From positions 62,001 through 126,000 of the forward strand of contig NZ_MLYO01000024.1 of assembly GCF_001866665.1 (NCBI RefSeq): DNA of 64,000 bases, in the 5' to 3' direction. The translations under genes were made by a program, and so were the position numbers. The notes beneath the pieces were generated by a model. It saw nothing but the letters and a program-made list of their open reading frames with translations. It was not told the origin of the DNA and did no database searches. Of this stretch, positions 16,885-25,394 are shown piece after piece. Positions within the stretch are counted from its first letter, which is position 1. Each line of letters begins with the position of its first letter. This stretch comes from Streptomyces monashensis (GTDB taxonomy: Bacteria > Actinomycetota > Actinomycetes > Streptomycetales > Streptomycetaceae).

Positions 16885-16907
16885 TGAGGTGACTGTCGGT
16901 CACCTCA
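16885..16907 (-). terminator. Hairpin after the lipase gene
   Basis: TGAGGTGAC and GTCACCTCA form a perfect 9-bp stem with a 5-base loop, 14 bases after the lipase stop codon on the minus strand. Confidence 0.65.
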
Positions 16908-16921
16908 AGGCCATCTGTAGG

Positions 16922-17773
16922 TCACGCCACCGTCAGACCGTCGGCGAGCGCGTCACCGGGGTGCGCCGTGTCGAGAGCCTCGCGTATCCCGGCCGCGACG
17001 GCGGGGTGCACGGGCAGGGCGAGATGGCCGATGCCGGTCACCTGGACGTTCTGCACATCGAGGTCGGGGTGGTCGAGGCAGGCCGACTCCACCGGATCCA
17101 TGACGGTGTCCAGATCGCTCCAGAAGCTGACGAACCGCGTACGGCAGCCGGGCGCGGGCCGGGTCAGCTCCTCGATCACCCCGGAACCGGGCCGCATCTG
17201 GCGCACGATCGGATGGGCGTCGGCGAGCGGTGCCACCCGGGTCCCCGCGTGCGGGGTGCCGAGGGTGACGAGCGTGCGCACCCGCAGATCGCCGCCGAGA
17301 CACTGCACGTAGTACCGCGCGATCAGCCCGCCGAGGCTGTGGCCCACGATGTCGACGCGGGCGCTGCCGGTGCGCTCGCAGATCTCCTCGACATGCCGTC
17401 CGAGCAGCTCGGCCGCGGTGCGGATGTCACAGGTCAGCGGCGAGTAGTTGAGCGACTCGACGCGTGGCCGGCCGTGCTGGGCGAGGCTGCGGCGCAGCAG
17501 CACGAACACCGAGCGGTTGTCGATGAAGCCGTGCAGGAGCACGACCGGCGGGCCGGAGCGGACGGGCAGCCGGGCGGTGCCGTCCTGCGCGGGCAGCGCC
17601 GGGAGGCGGCGCTCCTGGACCAACCCGGTCGGATACAGCAGGAGGTGGCCGGCCAGGATCGCGGCTTCGAGGGCGGTCGCCTTGAGCAGCGCCATGGACA
17701 GTCCGGCGAGTCTTCCCGGCCACAGGCGCCGGTAGATCGCAAGAGAGAGTGGCAGTAATCCGGTGACCTTCAT
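16922..17773 (-). CDS. Alpha/beta-hydrolase lipase/esterase
   Basis: A 283-residue alpha/beta hydrolase of the bacterial triacylglycerol-lipase type. AGGAGG lies just before the ATG at 17773. The oxyanion region is VVLLHGFIDNRSVF, the nucleophile elbow GHSLGG (Ser of the triad), and the catalytic His lies in TGIGHLALPVHP; the acid is probably in SDLDTVMDP. The N-terminus is hydrophobic (LAGLSMALLKATALEAAILAGHLLLYP), which may be a membrane anchor, so it probably acts at or outside the membrane on lipid esters. It is monocistronic, with a terminator downstream. Confidence 0.9.
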   Translation of the reverse strand: MKVTGLLPLSLAIYRRLWPGRLAGLSMALLKATALEAAILAGHLLLYPTGLVQERRLPALPAQDGTARLPVRSGPPVVLLHGFIDNRSVFVLLRRSLAQHGRPRVESLNYSPLTCDIRTAAELLGRHVEEICERTGSARVDIVGHSLGGLIARYYVQCLGGDLRVRTLVTLGTPHAGTRVAPLADAHPIVRQMRPGSGVIEELTRPAPGCRTRFVSFWSDLDTVMDPVESACLDHPDLDVQNVQVTGIGHLALPVHPAVAAGIREALDTAHPGDALADGLTVA

Positions 17774-17958
17774 GGGCCGACCTCCTGTCGGCACGCCGGA
17801 GGACGGCTCCATCCCCCGTGTGCCCTCATGTCCCACCGTGTGATTTCCCCCTCGCTGCGCACCGTAAAACTGCCGGTTGCGGGATGCTGGGGATAACGTT
17901 CGTTCACTTCGCGACGGGTGGCGGGACGCGCCAAAAGTGCGGTACTTGTCGTTGTGGG

Positions 17959-17978
17959 CCGGAAGCGATCGCTTCCGG
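17959..17978. promoter_or_regulatory. 20-bp perfect palindrome upstream of icmB
   Basis: CCGGAAGCGATCGCTTCCGG is fully self-complementary and ends 21 bases before the icmB start codon. It is either an operator for a dimeric regulator or a hairpin in the leader next to the ribosome-binding site. Confidence 0.6.
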
Positions 17979-17999
17979 GATCGTCTGATGGAGGCAGTG

Positions 18000-18397
<398 letters not shown>

Positions 18398-18422
<25 letters not shown>

Positions 18423-20083
18423 ACCGACGGCCCCTCCGGGCGGGGTGCGCGGGGGGCGCCGGCCGGCGCCAGCTCCTCCGCCATCGCCGCCCGCAGCCGC
18501 AGCGTCGAGACCAGCCGCTGGAAGGCCTCCGCCCAGTAGCCCCCGGCTCCCGGCGCCGCGTCCTCCCGCTCGTCGGGTACCGCCAGCAGCCCTTCCAGCC
18601 GTGCGGCCTCCGCCGGGTCCAGGCAGCGCTCGGCCAGTCCCATCACCCCGCTGAAGCTCCACGGGTAACTGCCCGCGTCGCGCGCGATGTTGAGCGCGTC
18701 CACGACCGAACGGCCCAGCGGCGGCGCCCAGGGCACGGCGCACACCCCGAGCAGCTGGAACGCCTCCGACAGACCGTGTGTCGCGATGAAGCCGGCCACC
18801 CACGCGGCCCGTTCCGCCGGCTCCAGGGCCGCCAGCAGCTTGGCGCGCTCCGCCAGGGACACCGCCCCCGGCCCGCCCGCCTCCGGCGCCGACGGCGCGC
18901 CGAGCAGGGCCCTCGACCAGCCGGCGTCCCGCTGCCGCACCGCCGCCCGGCACCAGGCCGCGTGCAGTTCGCCCTGCCAGCCGTCCGCCACGGGCAACGC
19001 CACGATGTCCCGCGCGGTGCGTCCGCCGAGCCGCTCCGGCCAGCTGCCGAGCGGGGCGGCCTCCACCAACTGCCCCAGCCACCATGAGCGTTCTCCTCTG
19101 CCTGCGGGAGGTATGGCCACCACACCGTCGCGCTCCATGCTCGCATCGCACTCGAGTGGCGGCTCGACCGCGATCGCCGGCACGGGTCCCGTACGGTCGA
19201 GGGCCACACAGGCCGCCGCCCGTACGGCCATGCGCGCGGCCAGCGCCGAGTGCGGCAGCGCCGACAGCAGCTCCGCGGCCGTCGCACGGACATTGCGGCT
19301 GCGGTCGCCCAGCGCCTGCTCCAGGAACGGCTCGTCCTCGGCGGCGAGGCCCGCGCGCAGCGTGTCGAGGAACATCAGCCGGTCCTCCGCCCGCTCCTTC
19401 GGCCAGGTCGACGCCAGCAGTTCGCGCGCGAGCGCGGGTTCACGCGCGCGTAGTGCGCCCAGCAGTGCCACCCGCTCGGCGAACAGCCCCTCCTGCCACA
19501 GCCGCTCCACCGCCTCGGCGTCGTCGGGGCCGGGCAGTGCGGCACCGCCGCCGGGGGCCGCGCGCAGGGCGAAGCGCCAGTCCGTGTTCAACCGCGCCAG
19601 CCACAGCGCGCGCGGGCCGGCGAACGCCAGCGCCGCCGGGCGCAGGTCCGTACGCCCCCGGGCCGCGTCCAGCAGGGCGGGCAACGCCTGCGGAGGCGCC
19701 GCGTACCCGTGCCCGACGGCCGCCGCGAGCCACTGCGGGAGCAGTTCCATGAGGTCCGGGGCGCTGCCCCGGCGCCCGCCGCCCGCCGCGCCGGAGCGGT
19801 CGGCCAGCAGAGTGGCGAGGCGGCGGGCCGCCGCGGCGGGCAGGACCGGGCGCGGGTCCTCGGGCGCCGGCTCCGGCCGCCGGGCCGCGCGCGCGGGGCG
19901 CAGCCCGGCCCGCCGCCGTACGGTCGCGACGGCGGCCGCGTCCAGCAGCGCCGTCGGAGCCGCCCGGCCGGGCGCGGCACCCGCCCAGGGGCGCCGGTCG
20001 GTGCCGAGCAGGGCGGCGGTGAGCAGGTCGTCCCAGGAAACCGCGGGATCCGCGCCGGTCCGGGCGGCCGAGGTCGCGTTCAT
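18398..20083 (-). CDS. DUF5691-type HEAT-repeat-like protein of the MoxR/SWIM cluster
   Basis: A 561-residue cytosolic protein of unknown function. AGGAGG precedes the ATG at 20083. The N-terminus reads [19 protein letters not shown], the signature I associate with DUF5691. The middle is Ala/Leu/Arg-rich with helical-repeat character: [33 protein letters not shown] looks like one HEAT repeat. There are no catalytic motifs, so a scaffold or adaptor role is likely. It lies 50 bases behind the SWIM gene in the same direction and is probably co-transcribed with it from the damage-type promoter at 21.49 kb. Confidence 0.78.
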
Positions 20084-20133
20084 GTCGTCCCCCTCCTGAT
20101 GGCTCAGGGCGTTCCGTTTCGTCTCGGACCCGC

Positions 20134-21480
20134 TCAGCACAGCGGCACCGCCTCGTCCGTCCCTGCCGCCCAGGCGGTGAGCGGGGTGAAGCCGCGGTGG
20201 CCGCACTCGCCGAAGACCGTCACCGGGGCGCCGCCGGACAGGGCGGTCAGGCGCCACAGGCCGGGGCGGGAGCGGGCGGTCCTGGTCAGGGGCAGGGCCG
20301 TGTCCGTGTCGGCGTCGGCCAGCTGCCACGTCTCGCCGTCGGGGACCGGGATCACCCGCTCCAGCGTCACGGGGACGGACTCCAGCCAGGGATCGTCGCG
20401 CAGCGCCGCGCCGTACCGGTCCGCCGCGTCCGCCGTCGACACGCCCGGCGGGCGGAACGCGGCCGGTGCCGGCGGGGCGTGGCGCTCGCCCAGGCTCGCC
20501 CGGGCCCGGCCGGCTCCCGGGTGGCCGGACAGCTCCGCGTCCAGCGCCAGTCCGACCGGCAGGGACAGCTCCGGGGCCCGGCCCGCGGCACCGTACGACA
20601 GCAGCAGCCGGGTGTCGCCCGAGCCGGCGCCGTGCAGCCAGATCCGGCGGGTCGTCAGCTTCGCGTCCACCGTGTCGTACTGGGCGAGGACCAGCCAGTG
20701 GTCGCGTACCGGCGGGCCGTCCGCCGGTGCGGGCAGGCCGAGCCGGGAGCGGACCGTGGCCGCGAGGGCGTCCGGCAGCGTGTCGCGGCGCAGCCAGCCC
20801 TGGTCGAGCAGATGCAGCAGCGCGCACTCCTCCAGCAGCCGGGCCGGCCAGCCGGGCCCCGACGCCGGTATCGCCCCCAACTCCCGTGCCCGTGCGGCGA
20901 GTCCGGGCGCCTGCGCGTCGACCATGCGGGCCGCCGTCTCGTCCCACGCCCCGTACCCCGCCTGCTCGGCCGAGGCCAGGCCGCCGCGCAGCAGGTCGGC
21001 GAGGCGCTGCTCCAGCTCCGTCGCGCCCGCGGTGACCCGCTCGGCCCGGCGCTCGGCCCGCCGCCGTGCCGCCTCGGGATCGGCGGGCCCCGACGCGGAA
21101 CCCCCCTCGGTTCGGGCCGCTGTGGCCTCGACCCGCCCGCGTCTGGCGGCGAGCCACTCCCCGGCCCACCCCGGCGGCTCGGCGGACACCGGCGCCGCGC
21201 CGTCGCCGCCCGCCCACAGCAGAAGCAACCCGAGCGCGTGCTTGCACGGGAACTTACGGCTCGGGCAACTGCACGTGTACGCCGGTCCGGCCAGGTCCAC
21301 CACCGTCTGGTACGGCCTGCTGCCACTGCCCCTGCACCGTCCCCACACCGTCCCCTCTCCACTGCCCGTCTCGGACCACGGACCGGCCGTGCCGAGCTTG
21401 CTCCCCGCTGTGCGTGACGCGGCGTCAGGCGCCAGTGCCAGCACCTGCTCCGCGGTCCAGCGCACCCGCTGCTCAGTCAT
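20134..21480 (-). CDS. SWIM zinc-finger protein (YehQ-like)
   Basis: A 448-residue protein with an N-terminal SWIM zinc finger: YTCSCPSRKFPCKHALGLLLLW (C-x-C-x6-C-x-H), near residues 70-90. SWIM domains bind DNA or proteins and occur in recombination and conflict proteins. The rest is Ala/Leu-rich and helical, with no enzyme motif. The ATG at 21480 follows a TACCGT -10 box by only seven bases, so the message is probably leaderless. It is divergent from a MoxR ATPase operon; both promoters carry the same 15-bp element. The gene set MoxR, DUF5682, VWA and SWIM recalls yehL-yehM-yehP-yehQ of E. coli, also of unknown function. Confidence 0.88.
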   Translation of the reverse strand: MTEQRVRWTAEQVLALAPDAASRTAGSKLGTAGPWSETGSGEGTVWGRCRGSGSRPYQTVVDLAGPAYTCSCPSRKFPCKHALGLLLLWAGGDGAAPVSAEPPGWAGEWLAARRGRVEATAARTEGGSASGPADPEAARRRAERRAERVTAGATELEQRLADLLRGGLASAEQAGYGAWDETAARMVDAQAPGLAARARELGAIPASGPGWPARLLEECALLHLLDQGWLRRDTLPDALAATVRSRLGLPAPADGPPVRDHWLVLAQYDTVDAKLTTRRIWLHGAGSGDTRLLLSYGAAGRAPELSLPVGLALDAELSGHPGAGRARASLGERHAPPAPAAFRPPGVSTADAADRYGAALRDDPWLESVPVTLERVIPVPDGETWQLADADTDTALPLTRTARSRPGLWRLTALSGGAPVTVFGECGHRGFTPLTAWAAGTDEAVPLC

Positions 21481-21487
21481 GTCCTCG

Positions 21488-21510
21488 ACGGTAGGTCCCG
21501 CCACTGACAA
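21488..21510 (-). promoter_or_regulatory. RecA-NDp (PafBC-type) promoter of the SWIM-DUF5691 operon
   Basis: On the minus strand: TTGTCAGTGGC, six bases, TACCGT, seven bases, ATG. The first block matches the RecA-NDp consensus TTGTCAGTGNC completely. The -10 keeps TA, the fifth G and the last T. In mycobacteria this class is activated by PafBC after DNA damage. Confidence 0.75.
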
Positions 21511-21558
21511 TCGGCCCTGCCCGGGAGTCCGTGCAGGTCAGAGCGATTGTCAGTGGCG
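21499..21558. repeat. 15-bp perfect inverted repeat in the divergent promoter region
   Basis: CGCCACTGACAATCG (21499-21513) and CGATTGTCAGTGGCG (21544-21558) are exact inverted copies separated by 30 bases. Each arm holds one TTGTCAGTGGC block, pointing outward to the SWIM gene and the MoxR gene. Confidence 0.9.
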
Positions 21559-21569
21559 TGGTGCACGGT
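21547..21569 (+). promoter_or_regulatory. RecA-NDp (PafBC-type) promoter of the MoxR-DUF5682-VWA operon
   Basis: TTGTCAGTGGC, six bases, CACGGT. The -35-side block is a perfect consensus match; the -10 is weaker (A, GG and T kept). It would give a leader of about 36 bases with GGAGGGGG before the ATG at 21613. Confidence 0.7.
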
Positions 21570-21612
21570 GGATGCCAGATCCGAACCGGCCGAGCTGGAG
21601 GGGGCCTCAGCC

Positions 21613-22800
21613 ATGTCTGTGTCCGTGGAAGCGACGTCCGTCGAAGTGGCGTCCGGCGAAGCGAGCGGGAGCGAGGGGACGGCGAGCGTGGACAAGGCGA
21701 CGGCGAGCGGAAGCAGGGATCCGCAGGCGCTGCGACCGCACGCCGAGCACGCCTTCGCGGCCGAACTCGCCGCGCTCGCCCGGCAGGACGACCGCCCGCG
21801 CCCGGCCCGCTGGAAGCTCTCGCCGTGGGCGGTGGCGACGTACCTGCTCGGCGGCACCCTGCCGGACGGCACGGCGATCACACCGAAGTACGTGGGCCCG
21901 CGCCGCATCGTCGAGGTCGCCGTCACCACGCTCGCCACCGACCGTGCCCTGCTCCTGCTCGGCGTCCCCGGCACCGCCAAGACCTGGGTCTCCGAGCATC
22001 TCGCGGCCGCGGTCAGCGGAGACTCCACCCTGCTGGTCCAGGGCACGGCGGGCACCCCGGAGGAGGCGATCCGGTACGGCTGGAACTACGCCCGTCTGCT
22101 CGCGCACGGCCCGAGCCGTGACGCCCTCGTGCCCAGCCCCGTCATGCGCGCCATGGCCGAGGGCATGACGGCGCGCGTCGAGGAGCTGACCCGCATCCCG
22201 GCCGACGTGCAGGACACGCTGATCACGATCCTGTCCGAGAAGACGCTGCCCGTCCCCGAGTTGGGCGAGGAGGTCCAGGCGGTCCGCGGCTTCAATCTCA
22301 TCGCCACCGCCAACGACCGTGACAGAGGCGTCAACGACCTCTCCAGCGCCCTGCGCCGCCGCTTCAACACCGTGGTGCTGCCGCTGCCGGAGAGCGCCGA
22401 GGCGGAGGTCGACATCGTCACCCGCAGGGTCGGGCAGATCGGCCGCTCCCTCGATTTGCCGGCCGCGCCCGACGGCATCGAGGAGATCCGCCGTGTCGTG
22501 ACGGTCTTCCGCGAGCTGCGCGACGGCGTGAGCGCCGACGGCCGCACGAAGCTGAAGTCACCGAGCGGCACGCTGTCCACGGCCGAGGCGATCTCCGTCG
22601 TCACGAGCGGCCTCGCCCTGTCCGCCCACTTCGGCGACGGCGTGCTGCGCCCGGGCGACGTCGCCGCCGGCATCCTCGGCGCGGTCGTCCGCGATCCGGC
22701 GGCCGACCGGGTCGTCTGGCAGGAGTACCTGGAGACGGTCGTCCGCGAGCGCGAGGGCTGGACGGACTTCTACCGCGCGTGCCGGGAGGTGAGCGCATGA
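21613..22800 (+). CDS. MoxR-family AAA+ ATPase (YehL-like)
   Basis: A 395-residue AAA+ ATPase. Walker A is GVPGTAKTW; the Walker B region is atypical (ARVEELTRIPADVQDTLITILSEK in place of the usual DEIN), sensor 1 is FNLIATAND, and an arginine-finger region follows (LSSALRRRFNTVVLPLP). MoxR ATPases work with VWA-domain partners as chaperone-like machines that insert metals or remodel complexes; exactly such a partner is two genes downstream. A start at 21547 is possible, but GGAGGGGG favours 21613. Its stop overlaps the next start (ATGA). Confidence 0.9.
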   Translation: MSVSVEATSVEVASGEASGSEGTASVDKATASGSRDPQALRPHAEHAFAAELAALARQDDRPRPARWKLSPWAVATYLLGGTLPDGTAITPKYVGPRRIVEVAVTTLATDRALLLLGVPGTAKTWVSEHLAAAVSGDSTLLVQGTAGTPEEAIRYGWNYARLLAHGPSRDALVPSPVMRAMAEGMTARVEELTRIPADVQDTLITILSEKTLPVPELGEEVQAVRGFNLIATANDRDRGVNDLSSALRRRFNTVVLPLPESAEAEVDIVTRRVGQIGRSLDLPAAPDGIEEIRRVVTVFRELRDGVSADGRTKLKSPSGTLSTAEAISVVTSGLALSAHFGDGVLRPGDVAAGILGAVVRDPAADRVVWQEYLETVVREREGWTDFYRACREVSA

Positions 22801-25394
22801 ACGACACACGCCGGCCCGGGGCCCACGACCCCGGCCCCCTCCTGCTCGGCGTGCGGCACCACGGGCCCGGCTCCGCGCGTGCGGTGCGGGCCGCGCTGGC
22901 CGCAGCCCGCCCCCGGGTCGTCCTCGTCGAGGGCCCGCCCGAGGCCGACGCGCTGATCCCGCTGGTCGCCGGCCCCGGCCTGCGGCCCCCGGTCGCCCTG
23001 CTCGCCCACGCCGTGGACGAGCCCGGCCGCTCGGCGTTCTGGCCGTTCGCCGAGTTCAGCCCCGAGTGGGTGGCGATCCGCTGGGCCCTGGAGCAGGGCG
23101 CCGCGGCCCGCTTCATCGACCTGCCGGCCACGCACACGCTCGCGTGGCAGGGGCGGGACGCGTCTGCCGATGGGACCGGGGAGGGGGAGGACCCGGCCGA
23201 GGCGGGCGGCGGGGAGAGCACGGGCGCCGCGGACAGCGAGGAGAACGCGGGCGCCGCGGGCGACAGGAGCGACTCGCAGGGCGTCGGCGACGCTCCCGGA
23301 GCCGGTGATCCGGCCCGCCGGGTCCGGGTCGATCCGCTCGCCGTGCTCGCCGGGGCCGCCGGGTATGACGATCCCGAGCGCTGGTGGGAGGACGTCGTTG
23401 AGCACCGCGGCCCGGGCGGGCGGGATCCCTTCGCGCCGTTCGCCGCGCTGGAGGACGCCATGGGCGCGCTGCGCGAGCGGTACGGCGCGGGCGGACACGC
23501 GCGTGACCTCGTGCGCGAGGCGCACATGCGGCTCCGACTGCGCGCCGCGCGCAAGGAGTTCGGGGACGACGTGGCGGTGGTCTGCGGGGCCTGGCACGTG
23601 CCCGCGCTGCGCGCGAAGACCACCGTCGCCGCCGACCGCGCCTTGCTGAAGGGGCTGCCCAAGGTCAGGACGGACCTGACCTGGGTGCCGTGGACGCACC
23701 GCAGGCTCGCCCGGGCCGGCGGCTACGGCGCGGGCATCGACGCGCCGGGCTGGTACGGCCATCTGTTCCACGCCCCCGACCGGCCGGTCGAGCGGTGGCT
23801 GACCAAGGTGGCGAGGCTGCTGCGTGAGGAGGACCGGATCGTCTCCTCCGCCCATGTCATCGAGGCCGTCCGGCTCGCCGAGACCCTGGCCGCGCTGCGC
23901 GGCCGCCCGCTGCCCGGGCTGAGCGAGACCACCGACGCCGTGCGCGCGGTGCTGGGCGACGGCTCCGAGGTGCCGCTGGCGCTGGTGCACGACCGGCTGG
24001 TCGTCGGGGACGCGCTGGGGGAGGTGCCGGAGGCGGCCCCGGCGGTGCCGCTCCAGCGCGACCTGGCCCGGCAGCAGCGCTCCCTCCGGCTCAAACCGGA
24101 GGCGCTGGAGCGGGAGTCGGAGCTGGACCTGCGCGGGGAGACGGACGCCGCCCGCAGCAGACTCCTGCACCGGCTGCGGCTGCTCGGCGTCGGCTGGGGC
24201 GAGCCCGTCCGGTCGCGGGGGAGCACGGGCACCTTCCGGGAGACCTGGCGGCTGCGCTGGGAGCCGGAGCTGTCGGTGCGGGTCGCCGAGGCGGGCGTGT
24301 GGGGGACGACGGTGCAGGGCGCCGCGCGGGCCAGGGCGGAGGCGGACGCGGAGGCCGCACGCGGCCTCGCCGAGGTCACCGCGCTCGCCGAGCAGTGCCT
24401 CCTCGCGGGGCTGCCGGAGGCCCTGCCGGTGGTCATGCGGGTGCTGGCCGACCGGGCCGCGCTCGACACCGACGTCGGCCGGCTCGCCGAGGCCCTGCCC
24501 GCGCTCGTCCGCTCGCTGCGTTACGGCGATGTGCGGGGCACCGACACCGGCGCGCTGGCCGGGGTCGCGGCGGGCCTCGCCGAGCGGATCTTCGTCGGCC
24601 TGCCCCCGGCCTGTGCCGCGCTCGACACGGACGCGGCGGAGGAGATGCGCGGGCATGTGGACGCCGTGCACGCGGCGGTGGGGCTGCTGGCGGAGACACC
24701 GGCCGCCAGGAGCACCGGCACGGGGAGCACCGGTGCGGGGAGCGGCGGCGCAGAGGACGGAGGGGGTGCCGGACCCGGCGGGCTGCGGGACCGGTGGCGG
24801 GCCGTGCTGCGGGCGTTGGCGCTGCGCGACACCGTGGCCGGTGTGCTGCGGGGCCGGGCGGTGCGGCTGCTGCTGGACGACGGCGTGCTGGGGCCCGAGG
24901 AGGCGGCGCGGCTGATGGGGTTCGCCCTGTCGCCGGGGACACCGCCCGCCGACGCGGCCGCCTGGATCGAGGGTTTCGTCGGCGGCGGGGGCGGGCTGCT
25001 GCTGGTGTACGACGAGCGGTTGCTCGGCCTGGTCGACGGCTGGCTGGCGGGGGTGCCGGCGGGGGCGTTCACGGACGTACTGCCGCTGCTGCGGCGCACG
25101 TTCGCGGCGTACGAGCCGGGAGTGCGCAGAACCCTCGGCGAGCTGCTCCGGCGTGGACCGAGCGAGCGGACCACCGGCCGGGCGGCAGGCCCGGGGACGG
25201 CACCGGGTTTCGCGCCCGAGCCGGACACCGAGCGCGCCGACGCCGTGCTCCCGGTGCTGCGACTGCTGCTCGGCCTGGAGGAGGACCAGGACGAGGAGCA
25301 GGACGAGGACCCGGGCCAGGGTCCGGGCCGGGATCTGCAGGGGCGGCCGAGGACGAAGACCGACGACAACAGCCTCGCGGGGGTGGGCACATGA
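22797..25394 (+). CDS. DUF5682-family protein (YehM-like)
   Basis: An 865-residue cytosolic protein of unknown activity. The N-terminus is distinctive: GPLLLGVRHHGPGSARAVRAALAAARPRVVLVEGPPEADALIPLV, with a His pair and Rossmann-like strand order resembling TraB/erythromycin-esterase-like folds. Later come VVCGAWHVPAL and long helical stretches, then a C-terminal acidic linker of Glu, Asp and Gln. The His-containing motifs could be catalytic, but no chemistry is established. It overlaps both the MoxR gene and the VWA gene by four bases, so the three products are probably made in fixed ratio and interact. Confidence 0.85.
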   Translation: MNDTRRPGAHDPGPLLLGVRHHGPGSARAVRAALAAARPRVVLVEGPPEADALIPLVAGPGLRPPVALLAHAVDEPGRSAFWPFAEFSPEWVAIRWALEQGAAARFIDLPATHTLAWQGRDASADGTGEGEDPAEAGGGESTGAADSEENAGAAGDRSDSQGVGDAPGAGDPARRVRVDPLAVLAGAAGYDDPERWWEDVVEHRGPGGRDPFAPFAALEDAMGALRERYGAGGHARDLVREAHMRLRLRAARKEFGDDVAVVCGAWHVPALRAKTTVAADRALLKGLPKVRTDLTWVPWTHRRLARAGGYGAGIDAPGWYGHLFHAPDRPVERWLTKVARLLREEDRIVSSAHVIEAVRLAETLAALRGRPLPGLSETTDAVRAVLGDGSEVPLALVHDRLVVGDALGEVPEAAPAVPLQRDLARQQRSLRLKPEALERESELDLRGETDAARSRLLHRLRLLGVGWGEPVRSRGSTGTFRETWRLRWEPELSVRVAEAGVWGTTVQGAARARAEADAEAARGLAEVTALAEQCLLAGLPEALPVVMRVLADRAALDTDVGRLAEALPALVRSLRYGDVRGTDTGALAGVAAGLAERIFVGLPPACAALDTDAAEEMRGHVDAVHAAVGLLAETPAARSTGTGSTGAGSGGAEDGGGAGPGGLRDRWRAVLRALALRDTVAGVLRGRAVRLLLDDGVLGPEEAARLMGFALSPGTPPADAAAWIEGFVGGGGGLLLVYDERLLGLVDGWLAGVPAGAFTDVLPLLRRTFAAYEPGVRRTLGELLRRGPSERTTGRAAGPGTAPGFAPEPDTERADAVLPVLRLLLGLEEDQDEEQDEDPGQGPGRDLQGRPRTKTDDNSLAGVGT

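Noticed and set aside
16709..16921. Second c-di-AMP riboswitch before the M23 peptidase
   Set aside because: The conserved ydaO blocks are missing; a normal promoter and the lipase terminator explain the space.
22770..24671. 633-codon minus-strand frame inside the DUF5682 gene
   Set aside because: Shadow frame with Arg/Gly/His-rich composition; the plus-strand gene is coupled to both neighbours.
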